A stretch of 64,000 nt of DNA from Aliidiomarina sp047920995 (lineage in GTDB: Bacteria; Pseudomonadota; Gammaproteobacteria; Enterobacterales; Alteromonadaceae): contig NZ_JBLRWZ010000005.1 in assembly GCF_047920995.1 (NCBI RefSeq), forward strand, positions 20,546-84,545, read 5' to 3'. The position numbers and the translations under genes were made by a program. Positions 42,695 through 51,872 of this stretch are shown in pieces. The notes beneath the pieces were generated by a model that worked only from the letters and a program-made list of their open reading frames with translations, had not been told where the DNA came from and did no database searches. The number at the start of each line of letters is the position of its first letter. Position 1 is the stretch's first letter.

Positions 42695-43411
42695 ATGTAC
42701 ACAGCTGAAGGCAAATTGAATCGAGAATCGGTTTTGCAGCAATATTACCCTGCGGTTCGGCGGCAAGCCTTATCTTTGCAGGTGCGCTTGCCTGCTGGTG
42801 TAGATACCGATGATTTAATTCAAGCTGGGCTGGAAGGTTTGTTAGATGCCTTTAGCCGTTTTGATGCGAACGCCGGGGCGGCATTTTCTACTTTTGCGCA
42901 TCAACGTATTCGCGGCGCCATGATTGATGAGTTGCGCTCCCGTGATTGGTTGCCGCGCAGCGTGCGCCGCAATGCTCGTGAAGTAGAAGCCTGTGTGCGT
43001 AAGTTAGGCCATGAACTTGGCCGCTCACCTGAAGAGCGTGAGATTGCGGCGGCGCTGAATATGCCGCTCGAGGAATATCATAAGCTACTGCTCGATACGA
43101 ATAACGGCTTGGTGCTCTCATATGATGAAGTGGTGCTCGAGAAAAACGAGCACAATGAGCCGAGCGCGATTGAAAATGAATACAGCTCACCTGCCGAAGC
43201 GCTATTTAATGGTGAGCGCAGAGAGTTAGTGGCGCAGGCGATTTCAAGGCTACCCGAGAAAGAGAAACTGGTAATGGCATTGTATTACCAAGAAGAATTA
43301 AACCTGAAGGAAATAGGGGCTGTGCTAGACGTTACCGAATCGCGGGTTTCTCAGCTACATAGCCAAGCCATTAAGCGTATTCGCGCCCATGTGTTAGATG
43401 ATATTACGTAA
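42695..43411 (+). CDS. fliA: Flagellar sigma factor FliA (sigma-28)
   Basis: 238 residues, the enteric length. Region 2 is LPAGVDTDDLIQAGLEGLLD and FDANAGAAFSTFAHQRIRGA with MIDELRSRDWLPRSVRR. Region 4 is ISRLPEKEKLVMALYYQEEL, then LKEIGAVLDVTESRVSQLHS. It directs RNA polymerase to the late promoters found in this window and is held by FlgM. It follows the FlhG-like gene by 12 bp and ends the flhBAF-fliA unit at a terminator. Confidence 0.98.
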   Translation: MYTAEGKLNRESVLQQYYPAVRRQALSLQVRLPAGVDTDDLIQAGLEGLLDAFSRFDANAGAAFSTFAHQRIRGAMIDELRSRDWLPRSVRRNAREVEACVRKLGHELGRSPEEREIAAALNMPLEEYHKLLLDTNNGLVLSYDEVVLEKNEHNEPSAIENEYSSPAEALFNGERRELVAQAISRLPEKEKLVMALYYQEELNLKEIGAVLDVTESRVSQLHSQAIKRIRAHVLDDIT

Positions 43412-43444
43412 AAACCTCCGGAACCTAAGTTCGGGAGGTTTTTT
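43411..43444 (+). terminator. Rho-independent terminator after fliA
   Basis: AACCTCC.GAAC, short loop, GTTC.GGAGGTT followed by TTTT on the plus strand; it begins at the fliA stop codon. The A run on the other side could also let it act for the convergent gene. Confidence 0.92.
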
Positions 43445-43459
43445 CGTATTCAGGCCAAC

Positions 43460-45076
43460 TTATTTGCGCTTGAAACTAACGTTGCGGTAGTAAGGCGTTG
43501 GATAAATACCTACCTGTAACATTGCTGGGCGCAATGTGAATGTTACCTCTAAGCTGGCTGGCTTGCCATCGCGAGCACGAGTGAAGTGCACAAACTTTTC
43601 ACGCTGTGCACGATTTCGCCACGCTGCGCGATAGGTATCATGATGCCAATGCTCAAGATCTAGAATAGATACACCGTCATCCCAGAAATGCAGCGATAAA
43701 CCGCCATTCTCGTTCTTAAATACCTGAACTTCACCATACTGTTGATCATGGTAGCTACCTAACAGCTGCTCGGCAGGCATGCTGGGTGTGGTGTTGAGCT
43801 CGCGTTCAGCTTCAATTTCCAGGCGCTCGGCTAGCACGCGTTCGTATTGGGCGTTGTAGCGTTCGAAGTACTCGCCATTCCAATCTTGGCTTGGTAATTC
43901 AGCCATACGATCTACAATGTCGTTTACTAGCGCATGCATATAGGTGCTAAAAGTGTTGGTAATTACCACGATGCCCAAATCTAACTCTGGCACCAACACC
44001 AATGATGTATTAAAGCCATCGGTGGCACCGCCATGTTGGCTGCGCTGAAAACCTTGGTATTCATCTAGCGCCCAACCAAAGCCGTAAGCCCGCACAGCTT
44101 CGGTACGATCGTTTCTACCGGTAGCAATTTGCGGGCGGTGCATTTCTGCCATTACCTGTTCACTCAGTATGCGCGTGCCGTTGTAAACCCCAGGTTCACC
44201 TAGCTGTAAACGCATCCATTGCGCCATATCATGCACGCTGGTATTTACAGAAGCAGAAGGGCCTACGTTATCAAAGTTGCGCCGAGCGATTTTTACTAAT
44301 TCGCCATCAATAAACTGATGAGGCCATGCGATATTGCTATCGCCATCCGCGAACTGGGTAATTGAGGTATTGGAGCGTTGCATATTCAACGGTTGGAATA
44401 ACCGCTGTGCCATAAATGCATCCCAGCTTTGCCCGGTTATTGCAGCAATAATTTCACCAGCAGTAGAGTACATCACGTTGCTATACACATACCGCGAGCG
44501 AAAGGGTGCCTCAAACTCATGATAGCGCATTTGCTCTATTACTTGCTGGCGTGAAGCGGTAGGCATGAACTGCAAGCGGTTACCGGTCATGCGGCCAACA
44601 CCAACTCGGTGCGTAAGTAGATCGCGAACGCGCACTTCTGCAGTTACCCACGGATCGCTGAGTGCAAACCAAGGTAAATGATCAATAACCCGATCATCCC
44701 AATCCAGTTTGCCTTCATCTACCAACATGGCCAGTGAGGCTGCGGTCATGGCTTTCGAGGTAGAGGCTACACCAAATAAAGTATCAGGGTTTACATTAGC
44801 ATTCTCGCCCTGCTGCAATACCCCGTAGCCCGACATATGGATGATTTCATCCTTGTACACCACAGCTACGCCAACGCCTGGGATATCCCATTGAGCGCGG
44901 GTGGCTTCGATATGCTGATGAAGCCCAGCGAGCCGTTCATCAGCTTCGATTACAGCGTTGTTCGATGCGGTAGCGCTAGCAAATGCGATTTGGGTGCTAA
45001 GTGCTAACAACATACCAAGGCTGCCGATAGTGCGGCGCATGGTTGTTTTTCTAGCCTGTGTAGTTAAGTACTGCAT
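43460..45076 (-). CDS. Class C beta-lactamase-fold serine hydrolase
   Basis: 538 residues with a signal peptide (MLLALSTQIAFASA at about 22-35). The catalytic motifs of the beta-lactamase/DD-peptidase fold are visible: SxxK at 105-108 (STSK), YSN at 198-200, and HGG at 348-350 in place of KTG. A C-terminal domain of about 100 residues (from about 435) with LLGSYHDQQYGEVQV resembles the DUF3471-type appendage. The role is unknown: an esterase, peptidase or D-aminopeptidase-like activity in the periplasm is possible, and resistance should not be assumed. A second ATG at 45040 would shorten the signal region. It is convergent with fliA. Confidence 0.87.
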   Translation of the reverse strand: MQYLTTQARKTTMRRTIGSLGMLLALSTQIAFASATASNNAVIEADERLAGLHQHIEATRAQWDIPGVGVAVVYKDEIIHMSGYGVLQQGENANVNPDTLFGVASTSKAMTAASLAMLVDEGKLDWDDRVIDHLPWFALSDPWVTAEVRVRDLLTHRVGVGRMTGNRLQFMPTASRQQVIEQMRYHEFEAPFRSRYVYSNVMYSTAGEIIAAITGQSWDAFMAQRLFQPLNMQRSNTSITQFADGDSNIAWPHQFIDGELVKIARRNFDNVGPSASVNTSVHDMAQWMRLQLGEPGVYNGTRILSEQVMAEMHRPQIATGRNDRTEAVRAYGFGWALDEYQGFQRSQHGGATDGFNTSLVLVPELDLGIVVITNTFSTYMHALVNDIVDRMAELPSQDWNGEYFERYNAQYERVLAERLEIEAERELNTTPSMPAEQLLGSYHDQQYGEVQVFKNENGGLSLHFWDDGVSILDLEHWHHDTYRAAWRNRAQREKFVHFTRARDGKPASLEVTFTLRPAMLQVGIYPTPYYRNVSFKRK

Positions 45077-45345
45077 GGATTCCCCGTTTACTTGTTCTGC
45101 TTTGCGTATTACTGGTAATTTCGCGGTTGCCGTTCAGTGCTTAAGACTAATTGATTTGCCGGTAAATGGGAAATGAGCGGGTGCCAATGGCGGGCATTTT
45201 CTAGCGGGCCTCGCCAGTAGGGACAATGCTTAGAATTCAGGTTATTCTAACGGGGTTGTAGAGCCGCCATTTATGAAGCGTAATATTCAAGTTATTCGTG
45301 GTATGGCTACGCTTAATATTTATTTCAAATAATGCAGAGATACTC

Positions 45346-46230
45346 ATGCTTAGTTACCAACACGGCTATCACGCTGGCAACCCAGCCGATGTGCAAAAAC
45401 ACCTTACGTTAATTGCTATCTTGCAACGAATGCAGGCTAAAGAGAGTGCAATTCATTATTTTGACACCCATGCGGGTAAAGGGCATTACGATTTAGCTGA
45501 TGCGCAAGCACAAAAGAAGGGTGAGTTTCGCGCTGGTGTTGCGAAAGCGATTGCGGTGCGCGATGCTCTTGAAAAGAATAGCTTTTGGGCCGATTTTTTC
45601 GCGGGCCTCGATAACGCTAATGCCGAAGCAACCCAGCAAGGTGAGTTGCATGATGTAGCGAAGTTACGTTACTACCCAGGATCACCCGGTTGGGTGGCGC
45701 AGTTTCGCCGCAGCCAAGATCGACATACTGTGTTTGAGCTACACCCGGCCGAACATGCTGCACTGCAAGATCGCGCTACAGCGAGCAAGCAACGGCACAC
45801 GGGGCGCGTTGTGCATGGCGATGGTTTGGCTGGAGTAATACAGCAGTTACCACCGAAAACGCCACGATTATTGGTACTGATAGACCCGGCATATGAGAAT
45901 AAAACTGAATATTTAGATGTGGCAGCCACGGCGGCCATGATCATGCAACGTTGCCGACATGCTGTAGTGCTTATTTGGTATCCGCTGCTGCCAGCAGGGC
46001 GGCATGCGTTGTTACTCGAACAAATTCAACAGCAGATTCAACAACCGATTTTGCAGAGTGAATTTTGTTATCAGGAAAGCGCCGGCGAGCGCGGTATGTA
46101 TGGGGCGGGTATGTTAGTGGTGAACCCGCCATGGCAATTAGAGCAGCAGTTAACTGAAGCGATGCAGCCATTTTTGGCGCAATACGGTGAGGTAGCAACC
46201 TACCAACATACTTGGCTAGTGGCCGAGTAG
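45346..46230 (+). CDS. rlmJ: 23S rRNA (adenine2030-N6)-methyltransferase RlmJ
   Basis: 294 residues from the ATG at 45346, which gives the standard RlmJ start MLSYQHGYHAGNPADVQKHL. A frame extension to 45298 is ignored. Other conserved points: YFDTHAGKGHYDL, KLRYYPGSPGWVAQFRRSQD, LFELHP-like VFELHPAEHAAL, and the DPxY motif LLVLIDPAYENKTEY typical of N6-adenine methylases. It modifies A2030 in 23S rRNA. It is monocistronic as far as can be seen; the 269 bp before it hold no gene. Confidence 0.95.
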   Translation: MLSYQHGYHAGNPADVQKHLTLIAILQRMQAKESAIHYFDTHAGKGHYDLADAQAQKKGEFRAGVAKAIAVRDALEKNSFWADFFAGLDNANAEATQQGELHDVAKLRYYPGSPGWVAQFRRSQDRHTVFELHPAEHAALQDRATASKQRHTGRVVHGDGLAGVIQQLPPKTPRLLVLIDPAYENKTEYLDVAATAAMIMQRCRHAVVLIWYPLLPAGRHALLLEQIQQQIQQPILQSEFCYQESAGERGMYGAGMLVVNPPWQLEQQLTEAMQPFLAQYGEVATYQHTWLVAE

Positions 46231-46329
46231 CTGCACGGGTTGGGCGAGCAATTACTGGTAAACCGATTGTACTAGCATGGTATGCCAGTAGTAGGCAGGC
46301 AAAATAATAAGTAGAGAAATGGTGAGCAG

Positions 46330-48336
46330 ATGAATAACGGTAAAGGTTTAAGCTCGATGCTGCGAACAGCGGCCGTAATGATAGCTTTGGCTACAAGTTT
46401 AGGAATGCTTTCAGCATGCAGCCCTGCAGTTAATGAGGAGCCAGCGCGAATTGAACTGCGCTTGATGGAAACTACGGATTTGCATGCCTACATGTTGGGC
46501 TTTGATTATTTTCGCCAGCAGCCTACCGAAGCGCATGGTTTAGTGCACACTGCGGCACTTATTCACGCGGCGCGCGCGGAAAACCCCAACCATTATTTAG
46601 TAGATAATGGTGATTTAATTCAAGGCAGCGCTTTAGGCGATTGGGTTGCGGAGCAAGGCGTGGGGTATGTTAACGAGCACAACCATCCGATTATGCGCGC
46701 CTTAAACTACCTACAGTATGATGTAGGCAACATGGGCAACCACGAATTTAACTATGGTCTTGAATTTATTGAGGCTACCGCCGCTGGCGCTAACTTTCCT
46801 TATATTAGTGCGAATGTATTGCATGCAGAAAGCGAAGATACGTGGGGTAAGGTGAGTGAAGGTTGGGATAACCCAATGTTTCCGCCCTACGTAATTTTCG
46901 ATAAACCATTAATTGATCAATATGGCAACGCGCACTCAGTTAAGGTTGGTTTTATTGGCTTTTTGCCGCCGCAAATTGTGCGTTGGGATTTACAGTATTT
47001 ACAAGGCAAAGTGCGGGTGCGCGATATTGTAGCCGCTGCGGAGCACTTTGTGCCGCAAATGCGCGCTGAAGGCGCTGAAGTTGTTGTTGCAATACCTCAT
47101 TCTGGGTTACGCAATTATGCTTCTTATCCAGAGTTTGCTGAGCAAGCGAGCTATCAGTTGGCAGCAGTGCCTGGTATCGATGCCATTTTATTTGGCCATC
47201 AACACCAACTATTTCCTGGCTCGCCTGCCTACGATGATTTACCTAGCGTAGATAATGAACGTGGTTATGTGCGCGGCATTCCCGCTGTTTCGCCCGGTTA
47301 TTGGGGAAACCACTTGGGCATTATTGATCTTACCTTGGAACAAACCAGAACCGGATGGGGCGTAGTGGCCAGTGCTGTTTCTGTACCGGCGATAGATGAG
47401 CGCAAGGATGAACAACTTGCAGCCGTACTGATGGCCGAACATGAGCACACCTTGGCAATGCTGAATCAACCCTTAGGGGCTGTAAGCGAGCGTATTTCTA
47501 GCCTATTCGCGCGGATTCAACCCAGCACTGCGGTGCAGCTTATTAATGATGCGCAAACATGGTATGCAAAAGCAGCACAAGAGAATGGTGATTTGCCAGC
47601 TGATTTACCGATTTTAAGTGCAGCAGCGCCATTTCGGAATGGTTCACAACATGCAGATGATTACACCGTAATTGCAGCAGGTGAATTTACCTTGGGTAAC
47701 CTAGTTGATTTATATGTATTTCCCAATACCCTGCAAGTTGTTGAGCTCACTGGCGCACAAATTATAGAGTGGTTGGAGATGTCGGCGTTGGCCTATCGGC
47801 AAATTGAAGCCAATCAACCATTGGCGCAACCATTATTTGCCCGCTTCCCGAGTTACAATTTCGATACCTTAAGTGGCCTCGAGTTTGCCTTTGCTGTGAG
47901 CGAACCACCGCGGTACAACAGCAATGGCGAATTAATCAACGCCGCAGCGCGGCGGGTGGTAAATGTGCGCTACCAAGGCGAGCTACTCGATCTTGCACAA
48001 CGCTTTCTGGTGGTTACCAACAATTATCGAGCAGGCGGTGGTGGTAGTTTTCCTGGATTAGATGGTAGTACTTTAGTGTACGCATCTGGGGAAGAGGTGC
48101 GCAAAGTAATTGCGGATTATGCACGCTACAACACGGCGCAGAACGAAGGCGAATTAGCATTAGATTTACAACATAACTGGCAGATTCTTTTGCCTGCAGG
48201 AGCAACGGTAGAGTTTCGTGGCAATGATAGCGCAGCGGGAAAAGCTGAAGCGTTATTGGTGGAAGGGTTACACCGCATAGATCAGGATTCTGATGGCTAT
48301 GCGGTGTATCACTTAAAAGCGAGTGAAGCTCATTAA
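46330..48336 (+). CDS. cpdB: 2',3'-cyclic-nucleotide 2'-phosphodiesterase/3'-nucleotidase, lipoprotein form
   Basis: 668 residues. The N-terminal signal ends in the lipobox LSAC (Cys30), so this CpdB is probably lipid-anchored rather than freely periplasmic. The metallophosphatase motifs follow: ETTDLHAYM (Asp50, His52), NGDLIQG (94-95) and MGNHEFNYG (GNHE 136-139), then VVVAIPHSGL and LFGHQHQLFPG. The 5'-nucleotidase C-terminal domain (about 385-600) contains RNGSQHADDYTVIAAGEFTL and NNYRAGGGGSFPG for base stacking. It scavenges nucleosides and phosphate from RNA breakdown. Confidence 0.93.
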   Translation: MNNGKGLSSMLRTAAVMIALATSLGMLSACSPAVNEEPARIELRLMETTDLHAYMLGFDYFRQQPTEAHGLVHTAALIHAARAENPNHYLVDNGDLIQGSALGDWVAEQGVGYVNEHNHPIMRALNYLQYDVGNMGNHEFNYGLEFIEATAAGANFPYISANVLHAESEDTWGKVSEGWDNPMFPPYVIFDKPLIDQYGNAHSVKVGFIGFLPPQIVRWDLQYLQGKVRVRDIVAAAEHFVPQMRAEGAEVVVAIPHSGLRNYASYPEFAEQASYQLAAVPGIDAILFGHQHQLFPGSPAYDDLPSVDNERGYVRGIPAVSPGYWGNHLGIIDLTLEQTRTGWGVVASAVSVPAIDERKDEQLAAVLMAEHEHTLAMLNQPLGAVSERISSLFARIQPSTAVQLINDAQTWYAKAAQENGDLPADLPILSAAAPFRNGSQHADDYTVIAAGEFTLGNLVDLYVFPNTLQVVELTGAQIIEWLEMSALAYRQIEANQPLAQPLFARFPSYNFDTLSGLEFAFAVSEPPRYNSNGELINAAARRVVNVRYQGELLDLAQRFLVVTNNYRAGGGGSFPGLDGSTLVYASGEEVRKVIADYARYNTAQNEGELALDLQHNWQILLPAGATVEFRGNDSAAGKAEALLVEGLHRIDQDSDGYAVYHLKASEAH

Positions 48337-48409
48337 TGTACTGAGCTAAAGAAGGTAGTACAAGAAGGTACTATAAGAACCTACTCGCGCTTACTTACGC
48401 AGTACTTGC

Positions 48410-49366
48410 TTACTCACCAAGAGTAATTTCAAGCGTGCTATTCACATCGATGGTGATGTTTTCACCGTAGAAGAACGTTAAATCAGTTTCTTCTTCTGGA
48501 TCATCATCGGTGTCACAGGTAACAGCAGCAAAATAATCACCCGCGTGCAAATAGCCTAAGCTAAATGGATAGCTACCCGCGCCATCAAACTTCACACTTA
48601 CGCTCGCATACGGCCCATTTTCGTCGTCACTGTTATCAGTAAGGCTATCCAGCTCTAAATCATGGCCGCTGTAGAAATACACTGCAGCAACGGGATCATC
48701 AGCATTCTCCGGTGGCACATTACAGCCGTTTTCAAGTAATAATGTTTCACTAACAAAACCTTCAACATGGCCGATTTCAGCGTTATCAACTAAACGTAAT
48801 CCCCGAGGTTTCAATTGATAATGCGGTAATCCCGGCGGCGCCACTAAGGCTTTGCGCAAATCAAATTCTAAGGTGTAAATAAAGGCTTGATTAGCGGCAA
48901 GGGTAACACCATCTAAGCGAAGCTGATTTGAAGGTACCCGTAATGGCCGCGTATCGCCGTTGATATCTTCCACATAGCTACCATTCGGCGCTATATCGAG
49001 ACGCAGTTGGCCATAACTGCCGGCTGGCACCGGAGCACTTTCGATCAGCGCTTCTGCTTCTGCGCCCTGCAGCGTAAGTAAATCAACGCCGCGAGTGTTC
49101 GGAATTGGGTTGCCTGTATCATCCAAGCATAAATCGTTTGCGGCCACGGCATTCTCACTTTCGCCAATAACAAAGCGCTGTGGCTGATCGCCATTACCAA
49201 CGAGTTCAACCGATTCGAAGCAAACCATTACTACATTTGCCTGCTCAACAGGAGCGTCACTCACGGCAAGAGAGAACTGTGCGGTATCATCACTTGATGA
49301 ATTACAGGCACTTAACAAGCCAAGAGAAATGGCTGATAGAGCGATTGTTTGATGAATACGTTTCAT
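48410..49366 (-). CDS. DUF4382-domain lipoprotein
   Basis: 318 residues from the ATG at 49366 (GAGGTAT 9-10 bases upstream). The signal ends in LLSAC (Cys21), a lipobox. The segment FSLAVSDAPVEQANVVMVCF with ESVELVG and LDLTLQGAE-like VDLLTLQGAEAEALI belongs to the DUF4382 family common in marine Gammaproteobacteria. A second half (about 205-318) with VEGFVSETLLLENGCNVP and many Asp/Glu residues looks like a carboxypeptidase-regulatory-like beta fold. The function is unknown; it is probably exposed at the outer membrane. Confidence 0.83.
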   Translation of the reverse strand: MKRIHQTIALSAISLGLLSACNSSSDDTAQFSLAVSDAPVEQANVVMVCFESVELVGNGDQPQRFVIGESENAVAANDLCLDDTGNPIPNTRGVDLLTLQGAEAEALIESAPVPAGSYGQLRLDIAPNGSYVEDINGDTRPLRVPSNQLRLDGVTLAANQAFIYTLEFDLRKALVAPPGLPHYQLKPRGLRLVDNAEIGHVEGFVSETLLLENGCNVPPENADDPVAAVYFYSGHDLELDSLTDNSDDENGPYASVSVKFDGAGSYPFSLGYLHAGDYFAAVTCDTDDDPEEETDLTFFYGENITIDVNSTLEITLGE

Positions 49367-49393
49367 ATAGATATACCTCGCGATGTTAAACAA

Positions 49394-49811
49394 ATTACGA
49401 ACAAGGCGTGTTGAATTGAAGCGTTACATTCAGCCTTTCGCAAACTAGAACATTTATCATAGCAGTACAACGCTCATGATGAGCAAGAGAAAGCCGCATG
49501 TTTACAGTTTATTTTCAGAATACTCGGCAAATACGCAATTTTTTTTAATATTTTCATTTATTAATCATTATTTGCCAATGTTAGGGGAACTATTTTGGGA
49601 AACGTTGATATTCTAGGGTTAAATGTTATACTCTAGCGTGATCTGCATTGAAAAATGTTGATCACTAATTGTGTGGCCAGCGCTTGGCTTAAACGTATTT
49701 AAATTTTTGGTAAACCTGTTAACTAATTTCGGCAGTTGCGCCAGAATGAGGGTTGATACCCCCCAAGCCTCCCGGGTAAGTGGAGAAGCTCAAGGAAAGA
49801 AGGACCCCCTT
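49394..49811 (+). promoter_or_regulatory. Intergenic region and leader of the ompA-like gene
   Basis: About 440 bp without a gene (CDS to CDS). It is AT-rich at 49500-49640. A strong sigma-70 promoter is TTGATA (49605-49610), 16 bases, TATACT (49627-49632). The resulting leader of about 170 bases is long and ends in a purine-rich stretch with AAGGA before the ATG. Long ompA leaders are known in enterics to stabilise mRNA. I looked for c-di-GMP and other riboswitch cores here and could not recognise one. Confidence 0.6.
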
Positions 49812-50906
49812 ATGAAAAAGATTTTTGCAATAGCATTACCTGCAGCGTTAGTTAGCTTACTAATCGCCAGCCCACAAGTAATGGCCGATGAGAACTACGC
49901 TGGAACCGAAGATATCTCGTTTGGTTTGCGTTTACACGTAAGCAAATTTGATAGCGATCGTTTCTATGTAGATAGCGATGGCATTGGCTACTCAATCGAT
50001 GACAGCTACAACTCACCGAACTTAGGTTTGGAGTTTTCTGTACCCCTAACTAATCATTGGGCGATTCGTACTTACTGGGATCGCGTAAAAACCGACGTAA
50101 CTGGCACCAGTGATAGCGCATCTGGCCATATGTTTGGTACCGATGCATTATATTACTTTAACCATAATTTCTATCTTGGTGGTGGTTTGAACCAAACACG
50201 TGTTCAACAGCATAAAGATATGATGTTCCGTGGTACTGTAGGTTACCGTCATACGTTTAATGATGATTTCTTCTTGCGTGCAGAGTTTGCTCCGCAGTTT
50301 AACTCTGATTACACCGACATTTCGTTCTTAGTAAGCATTAACTACGCTTACGGCACGGGTGGCCCTTTACTAGATGCATGGCGTAGCGAAAGCCGTGGTA
50401 CTGAAGGTGTAGTAGAAGAAGCTCCAGATTCAACAGTAGATAGCGATGGTGATGGCGTTCCAGATTACCGTGATGCATGTCCAAATACTCCACGTGGCCA
50501 TGTTGTAGATGAGCGCGGTTGTACTGTTTACACTACTGAGCAAGTATCAGAAGATTTACGTGTAGGTTTTGCATTCGATTCAGCTCGTGTAACTAGCGAT
50601 TACAACGGTGATATCCGTCGTTTAGCTGATTTCATGAAAGAGCATTCAGACACTGAAGTTGTAATCAACGGCCACACCGATTTAATCGGTACTGCTGAAT
50701 ATAACCAAGGCTTATCTGAGCGCCGTGCACGTGCAGTAGCTGATATCTTAGTAAACGACCACGGTATTTCACGCAGCCGTATTACTACAGTTGGCCACGG
50801 CATGAGCCGTCCAGTTGTTAACGAAATCAGCCTCGACGCTAATGCTCAAAACCGTCGTACTGAAGCGAACCTTTCTGTAGAAATTCGCGTACCGCAAACG
50901 CGTTAA
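49812..50906 (+). CDS. OmpA-family outer-membrane porin with TSP3-type linker
   Basis: 364 residues from MKKIFAIALP with a signal peptide cut after VMA. An eight-strand-like beta barrel (about 27-200) is followed by a calcium-binding thrombospondin type 3-like linker DSDGDGVPDYRDACPNTPRG. The OmpA C-domain follows, with FAFDSARVTSDYNGDIRRLA, EVVINGHTDLIGTAEYNQGL, SERRARAVADILVNDHG and NRRTEANLSVEI, which bind peptidoglycan. Codon use is enriched in GGT/CGT compared with neighbours, as expected for a highly expressed gene. A terminator follows. Confidence 0.93.
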   Translation: MKKIFAIALPAALVSLLIASPQVMADENYAGTEDISFGLRLHVSKFDSDRFYVDSDGIGYSIDDSYNSPNLGLEFSVPLTNHWAIRTYWDRVKTDVTGTSDSASGHMFGTDALYYFNHNFYLGGGLNQTRVQQHKDMMFRGTVGYRHTFNDDFFLRAEFAPQFNSDYTDISFLVSINYAYGTGGPLLDAWRSESRGTEGVVEEAPDSTVDSDGDGVPDYRDACPNTPRGHVVDERGCTVYTTEQVSEDLRVGFAFDSARVTSDYNGDIRRLADFMKEHSDTEVVINGHTDLIGTAEYNQGLSERRARAVADILVNDHGISRSRITTVGHGMSRPVVNEISLDANAQNRRTEANLSVEIRVPQTR

Positions 50907-50927
50907 TTTCTAACAAGAATTTCGCTG

Positions 50928-50955
50928 AAAAAGCACCCGAAAGGGTGCTTTTTTT
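50928..50955 (+). terminator. Rho-independent terminator of the ompA-like gene
   Basis: AAAAAGCACCC, 4-base loop (GAAA), GGGTGCTTTTTTT on the plus strand, 22 bp after the stop codon. Confidence 0.95.
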
Positions 50956-51057
50956 GTGGCTGATATTTAACAAAGGAACTGCTAAGCTAAGTTATCGCCC
51001 TGATTTCTGCAGCAACTACTGATAGTTGTACTAGGGATTTTAGCAAGGATTTTAACG

Positions 51058-51774
51058 ATGAAAAAAATATTACACATCGCCTATTTGGTGATTATTTCTG
51101 TATTGCTGATTCTGTTGTGGCAGCAGCAATCAGCCCCCGAGCCTAGCATCAGTGCTGCACCATACCAATCTTCTGTTACTGAGCACCGTAATGCTGATGT
51201 AGCAGAGCGAAACACTCCGCGTGATTACTCGATTGCTATTGATGAAGCGAACTTGGAAGCAATGATTGCTGAACTACAGGCTGAAAATCATGCACTGCGT
51301 ATGCAGTTAGAGGATCGCGAGGGCGAGTTAGCCGAGTTGCGGGCAGAAGAAGATCACGCCTCTGCCGTGGTAGCTAGCATCGAGAATAACGGCCAATCAT
51401 CGGGTAGCGCAGCACTGCAAAGAGCAATGCAAAGTGCCATGGACGGGCATTTAAGCGGTGATGAAATGAATGTGCGTCGGGCAGAAGAGCCAGTAGACCC
51501 AGATTGGGCGTATCCAGTGGAGCAAGGCTTACAGGATTTCTTTATTAGCCAAGAAGAGTTTCGTGATTTTACCTTGGCAAGTGTTGAATGCCGAAGCAGT
51601 TACTGCGAGCTGAAGGTAACTTCTAACCAACCAGGTAAAAGTTTTGATTCCAGCGCTTTGCATCGTTATATGCGCGAACAAGAATGGTATGAAAATGGCA
51701 TGATGATGGCGTTTGAGAACCCAAGCACTGGCGAAACCACGGTAATTTTGGAAGCACGCCGCCCCCGGGAGTAG
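51058..51774 (+). CDS. Unknown membrane-anchored coiled-coil protein
   Basis: 238 residues, not recognised. One N-terminal membrane helix (about 4-21, LHIAYLVIISVLLILLW) would anchor it with the rest in the periplasm. Residues about 62-100 form a charged heptad-like coiled coil (EANLEAMIAELQAENHALRM onward). The C-terminal 90 residues form a small domain with two cysteines in SVECRSSYCELKV (C-x4-C), likely a periplasmic disulfide, and end DETTV-like GETTVILEARRPRE. The ATG is preceded by AAGGA. It stands alone between the ompA-like gene and gcdH. Confidence 0.8.
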   Translation: MKKILHIAYLVIISVLLILLWQQQSAPEPSISAAPYQSSVTEHRNADVAERNTPRDYSIAIDEANLEAMIAELQAENHALRMQLEDREGELAELRAEEDHASAVVASIENNGQSSGSAALQRAMQSAMDGHLSGDEMNVRRAEEPVDPDWAYPVEQGLQDFFISQEEFRDFTLASVECRSSYCELKVTSNQPGKSFDSSALHRYMREQEWYENGMMMAFENPSTGETTVILEARRPRE

Positions 51775-51872
51775 TGCAGCCGCCTAAGTAGGTATTCAAT
51801 TAGCATGGTCGCTAAACTATGTGCAATATAGTAAGTTGTGTAGGCAACTTCTGAAACACGTTCGAGGATAGT

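Noticed and set aside
43460..45076. Annotation as an antibiotic-resistance AmpC beta-lactamase
   Set aside because: The SxxK and YxN motifs fit the fold, but HGG replaces KTG and a DUF3471-like tail is present, so it belongs to the broad serine hydrolase group; resistance cannot be inferred.
49640..49811. Possible c-di-GMP (GEMM) or other riboswitch in the ompA-like leader
   Set aside because: Only a short AAGCCTCCCGGG stretch is reminiscent; the conserved core and paired stems of GEMM could not be built.
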